A program made the position numbers and the translations under genes. A stretch of DNA of 27,487 bases from a virus. Location of the stretch: positions 1 to 27,487 of IMG/VR virus record IMGVR_UViG_3300027870_000342, one strand, 5' to 3'. A model generated the notes under the pieces. It was not told the origin of the DNA. It did no database searches and saw nothing but the letters and a program-made list of their open reading frames with translations. Of this stretch, positions 4,896 through 10,976 are shown piece by piece (the first letter of the stretch is position 1; every line of letters begins with the position of its first letter).

Positions 4896-5728
4896 TGGCC
4901 AACGGTATCGACTGGTTCCGCTGGCACCACGGAAGTGTAAACGACCCAAAATTCGGTCTGGTGGCCAAAAAGGCCGGTGCGCGCGTCGGCGACGTGATCG
5001 CGGTGTGGGCACTGGTACTGGAACAGGCCAGCGCAGCGACTGATCGCGGCACGCATGGCGCCATCGACTGCGACGCCACCGACTTCCTCCTGGGCGCCGA
5101 CGACGGCACCACCGCCCGCATTCTCGACGCAATGACCGGCCGCGGCCTGATCGCCGATGGTCGCGTCGCGCGCTGGGATGAGCGCCAGCCAAAGCGCGAG
5201 CGCGTGGACAGCACGGCTGCCGACCGCAAGCGCACGCAACGTGAGCGTGACAGCCTGCGTGACACCGACAAAGAAGGCCGTGACGCCGCCGTCACACCAA
5301 GTCACGCCATGTCACACCAAGTCACGCCTAGAGAAGAGGAGAGAAGAGAAGAGTTAACTTCAAAAGCTACTACCCCTGCCGGGGTAGTCGTCGCCAGCGA
5401 GGCTGGCAACCCGCCGTCAGGCCGTCCGCAAGCAGCGGCAAAACCGGAATGCCCGCACCAGGACATCATCGCGCTGTACCACGAGGTGCTGCCCGAGTGC
5501 CCCCAGGTGCGGGACTGGACGCCGGCCCGGGCCCAGCAGCTGCGCACCCGGTGGAACGAGGATCCGCGCCGGCAAAACCTCGAGTACTGGCGACAGTTCT
5601 TCGAGTATGTGAAGGGCTGCGGCTTTCTGGTCGGCCGCGGCACTGGCGACAGACCATTCGTGGCAGACCTGGAGTGGCTGACCAAATCGAAAAATTTCAC
5701 GAAGATCCGGGAAGGAAAATATGAATAA
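4895..5728 (+). CDS. Phage replication initiation protein (lambda O-like role)
   Basis: A 277-residue protein. Residues 1-100 begin MANGIDWFRWHHGSVNDPKF and look like the winged-helix N-terminal domain of phage replication proteins that precede a DnaB-type helicase. Residues 103-125 are highly charged. A hydrophilic linker (~130-185) follows, then a C-terminal domain (~188-277, HQDIIALYHEVLPECPQVRD onward) with the shape of a helicase-loading or DnaT-like domain. It starts in TAATG overlap with the previous gene and overlaps dnaB by 8 bp. The DNA that encodes the linker carries tandem repeats and a perfect hairpin that look like the replication origin (5241-5388), the same arrangement as lambda ori inside gene O. 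Origin binding and helicase recruitment are inferred from this layout. Confidence 0.8.
   Translation: MANGIDWFRWHHGSVNDPKFGLVAKKAGARVGDVIAVWALVLEQASAATDRGTHGAIDCDATDFLLGADDGTTARILDAMTGRGLIADGRVARWDERQPKRERVDSTAADRKRTQRERDSLRDTDKEGRDAAVTPSHAMSHQVTPREEERREELTSKATTPAGVVVASEAGNPPSGRPQAAAKPECPHQDIIALYHEVLPECPQVRDWTPARAQQLRTRWNEDPRRQNLEYWRQFFEYVKGCGFLVGRGTGDRPFVADLEWLTKSKNFTKIREGKYE
5241..5388. other. Candidate phage replication origin (iterons and hairpin)
   Basis: A 20-bp unit is repeated head to tail at 5291-5310 and 5311-5330 with 18 identical bases (GTCACACCAAGTCACGCC). Within it GTCAC recurs exactly every 10 bp (5291, 5301, 5311, 5321), one helical turn. The reverse motif GTGAC lies upstream at 5247, 5259 and 5280. 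Downstream come a 23-base all-purine run (5331-5353), TTAACTT, and a perfect 8-bp hairpin ACTACCCC/GGGGTAGT (5369-5376/5381-5388). The whole block encodes the protein's linker. Confidence 0.6.
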
Positions 5729-7076
5729 CGAGATCAAGGCTCCCCCGCACAGCATCGAGGCCGAGCAGAGCGTCATCGGCGCGATCCTGCGCGACAACGA
5801 CGCTTTCGACCGGCTTGGCGACCTGCGTGCCGAGCATTTTTACCTGAGCGACCATGCGGCGATCTTCGCCGAACTGCAGCGGCAGATCATGGCTGGCAAG
5901 CAGGTCGATGTGATTTCGATGATGGTGTCGCTGAACGGCAAGGTCGCCGATGCCGGCGCCTACCTGAATTCGATGGCGCAGGCGACGCCGTCGTCGGCCA
6001 ACGCCGGCCGCTACGCTGCGATCGTGCGCGACAAGGCACTGCGCCGCGCGCTGATCGGCTTTGGCCGCGACATGGCGGATGCGGCAGTCAACTCGCCCGA
6101 GGATGGTACCGCGCTGGTCGACCGGGCTTCGTCGCGCCTCGAGCAGCTGGCGGTGTCGCGGATCCGCGTCGAACCGGTGCGCGCCGCCGACGAGATGGCC
6201 GCCCACATCGAGTTGCTCGAGCGCCGCATGTCGGGTGGTTCGAACGCGATCTCCACCGGCTTCCCGGCCCTCGACGCGCGCCTGAACGGCGGCGTGCGGC
6301 GTGGCGGACTGGTGGTGCTGGCGGCGCGCCCGAAGATGGGCAAGACCGCGCTGGCGGTGAACATCGCTTGCCATGCTGCGGTCGATCACGCCGTGTCGGT
6401 GCTGTCGATGGAAATGCCGCGCACGGAGCTGCATGACCGCAACCTGGCCGCGCTCGGCCAGATCCCGCTGCCGCACCTGCTGCAGCCGAACCTGATGACG
6501 GATCAGGACTGGGGCAACCTGACCCACGCGGCGATGAAGATCAGCACCCTGAATCTGTTCCTGGACGACCAGGGCGGTTTGCGCATCCTCGACGTGCGCA
6601 TGAAGGCAAAGGGCATGAAGCGGCGCCACGGCCTGGACCTGCTGGTGATCGACTACCTGCAGTTGATGGAGGGCGACGGCGACAACCGCAACGCGCAGAT
6701 CGAGGGCATCACGCGCGGGCTCAAGGCGCTGGCCAAGGAGCTCGATATCGCGATCATCCTGCTGTCGCAGCTGAACCGCAAGCTGGAAGAGCGGCCAAAC
6801 AAGCGCCCGATGCCGTCCGACCTGCGCGACTCGGGCGCGATCGAGCAGGACGCGGACGCCGTGATCTTCCTGTACCGCGACGAGGTGTACAACCCGGACT
6901 CGCACGATGTCGGTATCTGCGAGGTCGACGTGGCCCTGTTCCGCCAGGGCGCGCCGGGCCGGGTCGCCCTGACCTACATCGGCGAGCAAACCCGCTTCGC
7001 CTCGCTCGACCGCAGCTGGATGCCGGCCAAGCCAGTCGAGAAGGCGCGGACGCGCGGCTTGGCGGCGCACTTATGA
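5721..7076 (+). CDS. dnaB: Replicative DNA helicase, DnaB family
   Basis: A 451-residue DnaB-type helicase of near-normal length (E. coli DnaB is 471). The N-terminal domain (~8-105) begins PPHSIEAEQSVIGAILRDND, the family's usual opening. The C-terminal RecA-like ATPase has Walker A ARPKMGKT (202-209), Walker B LLVID (307-311), and the LSQLNR (348-353) and DLRDSGAIEQDAD (367-379) motifs. It would unwind the phage fork as a hexamer and recruit primase. It overlaps the replication gene by 8 bp and its last 4 bases (ATGA) overlap the integrase start, so the three genes are one transcript. Carrying its own DnaB means the phage would not need a P-like loader to recruit the host helicase. Confidence 0.95.
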   Translation: MNNEIKAPPHSIEAEQSVIGAILRDNDAFDRLGDLRAEHFYLSDHAAIFAELQRQIMAGKQVDVISMMVSLNGKVADAGAYLNSMAQATPSSANAGRYAAIVRDKALRRALIGFGRDMADAAVNSPEDGTALVDRASSRLEQLAVSRIRVEPVRAADEMAAHIELLERRMSGGSNAISTGFPALDARLNGGVRRGGLVVLAARPKMGKTALAVNIACHAAVDHAVSVLSMEMPRTELHDRNLAALGQIPLPHLLQPNLMTDQDWGNLTHAAMKISTLNLFLDDQGGLRILDVRMKAKGMKRRHGLDLLVIDYLQLMEGDGDNRNAQIEGITRGLKALAKELDIAIILLSQLNRKLEERPNKRPMPSDLRDSGAIEQDADAVIFLYRDEVYNPDSHDVGICEVDVALFRQGAPGRVALTYIGEQTRFASLDRSWMPAKPVEKARTRGLAAHL

Positions 7077-8125
7077 CGGCGCACCTGTTCCGTGTAGGTG
7101 GCGGCAAGACATGGCACTACCGCTTCCAGGTTGCCGGCAAGCGCGTGCAGCGCAGCACCCGCGAAACCGCCAAGTTGCGTGCGGACCTCGTTGCACAGAA
7201 GGCCTACCGGGACGCGGTGGTGCGCGCGAACGGCGGCCAGCCGGTGCCCACGCTGCGCGAGCTGGCCGGCGCTTGGCTGGTTATCCACAGGCCGGTGTCG
7301 AGCAAGGCCCACATCCGCAGCGTGGAAACCTTCGTCAAGCTGCACATGTACGAACTCGGCGACCGGCCGATCGGGTCGATCACCACCACGGACGTCGAGC
7401 TGGCGCGCAACAAGCACCTCGAGACCCATAAGCCGTCAAGCGCAAACCACTGGCTGCGCATCCTGAAGCTGCTGGCGATGTGGGCGGTCAAGCGCGGCGC
7501 CATCCCCGCGCTGCCGTGGAAGGTGCAGATGCTGAAGGTGCAGAAGAAGCCGCGCGCGATCCTGCCGCTGCTCGCCGCACGCGCATGGTTCGCCGCAGTC
7601 GACCAGGCCGCCGCGCGCCGCCCGGCCGTCGGTACCGCGGTGCGCATGATGTTCGGCTTGGGCCTGCGCGAGTCGGAAGCCGCCAGCGCGCGCTGGGAGT
7701 GGATCGATTGGCAGCGCGCGACCTACACCCCTGGCATCACGAAGGGGCGCGAGGCCGAACCGGTACCGATCCCTTCCTGGCTTCTCGAGTACCTGGCGCC
7801 GATGCGCGCCGACCAGGGTCTGATCGCGCCGCGCGCAAACGGCGCCCAGCTGCCGCCCGGCTTCGCAGGCCGCGCCATGCACGCCGCCAACAGCGCCTGT
7901 TCGCTCAAGGGCATCACGCCCCACCGCCTGCGCGGGACCTTCGCCACCCTTCTCTCCGAGTCAGGTGTGCCGATCCAGACCATCCAGAAGGTCCTGCGCC
8001 ATAAGCACCCGATGACGACCATGGCCTACCTCGAGAAGAACCTCGACACGGCCGCGCTCGCGCAGAACAGCATCGGCGACAAGATCGGATTCGGGCGGCG
8101 CGATAGTGGCGAGACGACCGGATAA
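7073..8125 (+). CDS. int: Tyrosine-recombinase integrase
   Basis: A 350-residue site-specific recombinase. An N-terminal arm-binding region (1-50) and SAM-like core-binding domain (~58-150) precede the catalytic domain with the full set: Arg199 (GLGLRESEAA), Lys224 (TKGRE), His284 and Arg287 (HRLRGTF), His310 (LRHKHP) and Tyr319 (TTMAYLE). It inserts and excises the phage at attB/attP. Its ATG overlaps the dnaB stop (ATGA), so it is made as the last gene of the early rightward operon. This is odd: integrase genes are normally at a prophage end next to att, but here replication genes lie on one side and packaging genes on the other. No excisionase is seen near it. Confidence 0.95.
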   Translation: MTAHLFRVGGGKTWHYRFQVAGKRVQRSTRETAKLRADLVAQKAYRDAVVRANGGQPVPTLRELAGAWLVIHRPVSSKAHIRSVETFVKLHMYELGDRPIGSITTTDVELARNKHLETHKPSSANHWLRILKLLAMWAVKRGAIPALPWKVQMLKVQKKPRAILPLLAARAWFAAVDQAAARRPAVGTAVRMMFGLGLRESEAASARWEWIDWQRATYTPGITKGREAEPVPIPSWLLEYLAPMRADQGLIAPRANGAQLPPGFAGRAMHAANSACSLKGITPHRLRGTFATLLSESGVPIQTIQKVLRHKHPMTTMAYLEKNLDTAALAQNSIGDKIGFGRRDSGETTG

Positions 8126-8157
8126 TTTCCTATGGACAAACAATTATCTTCAGTCAT

Positions 8158-8188
8158 CCGGTTCTTTCGGGCGAAAACCGGCGTTTTT
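8158..8188 (+). terminator. Possible terminator of the early rightward operon
   Basis: CCGGTT (8158-8163) pairs with AACCGG (8176-8181), and the inner TTTCG/CGAAA bases extend the stem imperfectly. CG and TTTTT (8184-8188) follow. It lies 33 bp after the integrase stop and would end the replication/integration transcript. The stem is interrupted, so strength is uncertain. Confidence 0.5.
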
Positions 8189-8260
8189 GGGCTGTTGAAG
8201 GGCATTCAAAGGCGCTCGCCGGCGAAATCCGAATGTGTAATCCGGCATGAAAAGGGTGCG

Positions 8261-8293
8261 AAATAAGGCCGAATAAAGCCGAATAAAGCCGAA
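8261..8293. repeat. Helically phased 10-bp direct repeats
   Basis: GAATAAAGCC occurs twice in direct succession (8271-8280, 8281-8290), preceded by the variant AAATAAGGCC (8261-8270) and followed by GAAGCG. The 10-bp period puts each copy on the same face of the helix, which suits cooperative protein binding (integrase arm sites, or an activator of the downstream gene at 8417). Confidence 0.6.
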
Positions 8294-8416
8294 GCGCCGA
8301 GGGCGTCGCAGACGGCAGGGTGTCATAGGAAGGCGCGGGGTATCTGGGCATGGGACTGCCGGGATGGATTCGCCGAATTACTCACAAGAAACAATGAAAC
8401 TTATCGAGGGGATTGA

Positions 8417-8785
8417 ATGAGGAAGATGGACGAGCGTGAAATGGCCGACGCGCTGCTGGTGGAGTGGCACGACTGGACCGCATCGTATCGGCCTGCTCTC
8501 GGCGTCGAGCGCACATCGGCGACCTGCCGCCAGGCGCTGAGCAGCCGCCAGTACGAAGACAGCACCGAGGCCAGCTGCAGCGGCTTGTACGTGAACGAGA
8601 TGAAGTCGGTAGCGTTCTGCGTGGACCAGCTGCCGATCGCACAACAGGTGGCAATCGGCATCGAGATGCGCAATCGTGGCTCCCGCGCCCGTGTGTGGCG
8701 CAACGACAATGCCGACACGTACGAGAACGCGGTAGAGGCGATCCGCCCGATCTTTCGTCGGCGCGGATTGTTTGACGGAAAGTAG
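8417..8785 (+). CDS. Candidate late-gene antiterminator/regulator (Q position)
   Basis: ATG 8417 follows GAGGGG with a 5- to 6-base gap. The 122-residue product begins MRKMDEREMADALLVEWHDW, then has YRPALGVERTSATCRQALSS, CVDQLPIAQQVAIGIEMRNR and a basic end IRPIFRRRGLFDGK. I recall similar proteins just upstream of the terminase genes in betaproteobacterial phages, unannotated. No motif of the known Q families is visible. The evidence for a Q-like role is purely positional: it lies between the early operon and the terminase genes, and directly after its stop come a promoter (8786-8815) and two terminators (8853-8959), as in lambda Q-PR'-tR'. It could instead be an activator of that promoter or something unrelated. 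Confidence 0.5.
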   Translation: MRKMDEREMADALLVEWHDWTASYRPALGVERTSATCRQALSSRQYEDSTEASCSGLYVNEMKSVAFCVDQLPIAQQVAIGIEMRNRGSRARVWRNDNADTYENAVEAIRPIFRRRGLFDGK

Positions 8786-8815
8786 TTGACGGCCAGAAAA
8801 GTTTCCGTTTATCAT
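8786..8815 (+). promoter_or_regulatory. Late promoter, PR'-like
   Basis: TTGACG (8786-8791), an 18-bp spacer and TATCAT (8810-8815) begin at the stop codon of the Q-position gene. TTGACGG is also repeated 15 bp upstream (8772-8778), which could be a protein-binding site. It is the only clear promoter before the long late operon. Confidence 0.65.
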
Positions 8816-8852
8816 CCGCCCCGTGGTGGGAGAGTTGCGCCCACGCAAAACT

Positions 8853-8884
8853 AAGCCCCGCGCCGAAAGGTCAGCGGGGCTTTT
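8853..8884 (+). terminator. Leader terminator 1 (tR'-like)
   Basis: AAGCCCCGC (8853-8861) pairs perfectly with GCGGGGCTT (8874-8882) around a 12-base loop, followed by TTTT and GTATTT. It lies about 30 bases after the predicted late RNA start and before any late gene, so an unmodified RNA polymerase should stop here. Confidence 0.8.
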
Positions 8885-8926
8885 GTATTTCCGAGTCTCC
8901 TCTGCCGCCACAAGCGTGTGGGGTTC

Positions 8927-8959
8927 GCCCGCCAGGTGCAAGCCTGCGCGGGCTTTTTT
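8927..8959 (+). terminator. Leader terminator 2
   Basis: GCCCGCCAGG (8927-8936) pairs with CCTG-C-GCGGGC (8943-8953) with a single bulged C, followed by TTTTTT (8954-8959). This is a strong hairpin-plus-U-tract terminator, 31 bases before the small terminase ATG. Together with terminator 1 it makes late expression depend on read-through. Confidence 0.85.
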
Positions 8960-8989
8960 ATTCGTAACGTCACTGGGAGGGAGGAAAGC

Positions 8990-9583
8990 ATGGGCCGTAA
9001 ATCGTCGCTTACCCCCGAACAGTGGGCCGAGGTCGAGCGCCGCTACCTGGTCGACGGTGAATCGATCAACGCGCTGGCGGCTGAGTTCAAGGTGAACGAG
9101 TCGTCCATCCGTCGCAGGATCAAGCCAAGCGCTGGTGGGCCGGCCGGCGGGAAGAGCCCGCTGCATACCCTGGCGGAAGAGAAGGCGCGCGTCGACGCGG
9201 AAAACAAGCGCATCACCGCAAAGATCGCGGAACTGCCGATCGCAAACCAGCTGATCGTGTCCGACTTGGCGCGCAAGCTGAGCAACATCAGCGAGCACAT
9301 CGGGTCAGCAGCGGAGATCAGCGCGGCATCGGCGCACCGCCTGTCGATCCTGGCGAACCAGCAGCTGGACCTGGTGGATGACGTCAACCCGCTAAGCACA
9401 GGGTTGCAGCTGAAGACCTTCGAGGCGCTACAGAAGATGGCGAACGGCGCGAGCGAGATCCCGATGAACCTGCTGCGCGCGAACAAGGAAACGATCGAGT
9501 CGATGAACCGCGACACCTCGCGCGACCCGCCGCCGCCCTCGACCGAGGTGACGTTCAGGATTGTCCGCCCAAATGCAAATTGA
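8990..9583 (+). CDS. terS: Terminase small subunit
   Basis: ATG 8990 follows GGAGGGAGGAAAGC. The 197-residue protein has a helix-turn-helix N-terminus (SLTPEQWAEVERRYLVDGES, then INALAAEFKVNESSIRRRI), a long central helical oligomerisation region (~60-165) and a Pro-rich C-terminal tail (SRDPPPPSTE). This matches small terminase subunits that form a ring, recognise the pac site and hand DNA to the large subunit. It is first in the late operon and overlaps the large terminase gene. P22-type neighbours suggest headful packaging, with pac probably within this gene as in P22, though I cannot point to the site. Confidence 0.85.
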   Translation: MGRKSSLTPEQWAEVERRYLVDGESINALAAEFKVNESSIRRRIKPSAGGPAGGKSPLHTLAEEKARVDAENKRITAKIAELPIANQLIVSDLARKLSNISEHIGSAAEISAASAHRLSILANQQLDLVDDVNPLSTGLQLKTFEALQKMANGASEIPMNLLRANKETIESMNRDTSRDPPPPSTEVTFRIVRPNAN

Positions 9584-10976
9584 CCTGATCGAGGCCTTCG
9601 AGCCGTTGCTCTATCCGAAGCGGATCAAGTGCTACTACGGTGGGCGCGGCGCCGCGAAGTCCGAACAGTTCGCCGAGATGCTGGTGTACTGCGCATGGAA
9701 GTACGGCGACAAAATCCTGTGCGGCCGCGAGTTCCAGAACTCGATCGAGGATTCCAGCTACGCGCTGATCGTCGAGAAGATCGACAAGTTCGGCCTGCGC
9801 GGTTTTTTCGACGTGCAGGCGACCGCGATCTTCGGGCGCAATGGCTCCTGCTTCAAGTTCGTCGGCCTGGCGCGCAACATCGCATCGCTCAAGTCGAAGT
9901 TTGGCTACACGAAGGTGTGGATCGAAGAGGCCGAGACGGTGCAGGCCGGCACCTGGAAGGTGCTGATCCCCACCATCCGGGCCACGAATTCGGAGATCTG
10001 GATCTCGTTCAACCCAAACGAGGCCGAGGCGGCAACGTACCAGCAGTTCGTCGCGCCCTATGTGGACGCGATCAACAAGCAGAACTTCTTCGAGGACGAC
10101 TACATCTACGTGCGCAAGGTGTCGCACCGGGACAACCCGTACTTCCCGGAGACGCTGCGCGTCGAGATGGAGCGGGACAAGCAGGCCAACTTCAAGCGGT
10201 ACCTGCACGTGTGGGAAGGTGAATGCAACGCCGACTACGACGATTCGATCATCGAGGCCGAATGGATCGACGCCGCAGTGGACTCTCACCTCAAGCTGAA
10301 CTACCGCACGCGCGGCGAGCGTGTCCTGGGCTTCGACCCAGCCGACAGCGGCAGCGACGCGAAGGCGGTCACGAAGCGGTACGGCATGCTGGTCGAAGAC
10401 GTCAGGAAGTGGGACCACGGCGATATCGACGATGCGATCGCACTCGCCTTCGACGAGGCCTTCGAGTATCGGGCCGACGTGATCGTCTACGACAGCATCG
10501 GCGTGGGCGCCGGCGTGAAGGTCGGCTTGAAGGAGCGGATCGGCACCAGGTCGACCGAAGTTCAGGGCTTCGGCGCAGGCGATGCGCCGCGGCCAGGTCG
10601 GTACAAGGAAGACAAGAAAAATGAGGACGTGTTCCGCAACCTGCGCGCCCAAGGCTGGTGGCTGCTGCGCGACCGCTTCGAGAATACGTACAAGGCGATC
10701 ACCAAGGGCGAGTACTTCGACCCCGCCGACCTCATCAGCCTGTCGTCATCGATCAAGGACCTGGACGTGCTCAAGGCCGAACTGGTGCGACAGCAGCGTA
10801 AGCGCTCGTCGGGATCACGGCTGATCCAGCTGGTCAGCAAGGACGAGATGCGCGCACGAGGCGTCAAGTCCCCGAACATGGCCGACTCGCTGATGATGTC
10901 GTTCATGTTGCAGGAAAAGAAAGCACCGGCTTATGACTTCACTAAATCCGCCGCATCCGGCGCAAGGGCACTTTAA
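9573..10976 (+). CDS. terL: Terminase large subunit (packaging ATPase/nuclease)
   Basis: A 467-residue packaging motor, close to Sf6 gp2 (470). Walker A is GGRGAAKS (23-30), Walker B VWIEEA (115-120, catalytic Glu), and the coupling motif WISFNP is at 143-148. The RNase H-like nuclease domain shows Asp255 (GFDPADSG), Asp307 (VIVYDSIG) and Asp438 (NMADSLMMSF). This fits the Terminase_3/PBSX-type branch. I start at ATG 9573; an in-frame TTG at 9561 would add four residues. The gene overlaps terS by 11 bp and meets the portal ATG in a TAATG overlap. Confidence 0.95.
   Translation: MQIDLIEAFEPLLYPKRIKCYYGGRGAAKSEQFAEMLVYCAWKYGDKILCGREFQNSIEDSSYALIVEKIDKFGLRGFFDVQATAIFGRNGSCFKFVGLARNIASLKSKFGYTKVWIEEAETVQAGTWKVLIPTIRATNSEIWISFNPNEAEAATYQQFVAPYVDAINKQNFFEDDYIYVRKVSHRDNPYFPETLRVEMERDKQANFKRYLHVWEGECNADYDDSIIEAEWIDAAVDSHLKLNYRTRGERVLGFDPADSGSDAKAVTKRYGMLVEDVRKWDHGDIDDAIALAFDEAFEYRADVIVYDSIGVGAGVKVGLKERIGTRSTEVQGFGAGDAPRPGRYKEDKKNEDVFRNLRAQGWWLLRDRFENTYKAITKGEYFDPADLISLSSSIKDLDVLKAELVRQQRKRSSGSRLIQLVSKDEMRARGVKSPNMADSLMMSFMLQEKKAPAYDFTKSAASGARAL

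Larger units (their letters stand above)
8126..8416. other. Gene-free region after integrase; possible attP or arm sites
   Basis: I see no gene in these 291 bases. They hold a terminator-like hairpin (8158-8188), an AT-rich stretch just after the integrase (TTTCCTATGGACAAACAATT, 8127-8146) and a triple 10-bp repeat (8261-8293). AT-rich DNA and helically phased repeats next to int are what attP arm sites look like. However, no copy of the tRNA-Pro 3' end found at 27443-27487 is present, so if the tRNA is the attachment site the core is not here. Confidence 0.4.

Noticed and set aside
4150-5295. Leftward open frame of 381 codons over the replication gene
   Set aside because: Ser/Arg/Ala-rich shadow that crosses three coupled plus-strand genes.
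5697-7070. Long leftward open frame opposite dnaB (457 codons)
   Set aside because: Antisense shadow of a GC-rich gene; the dnaB frame has full helicase motifs and the antisense product is Arg/His/Val-rich with no recognisable domain.
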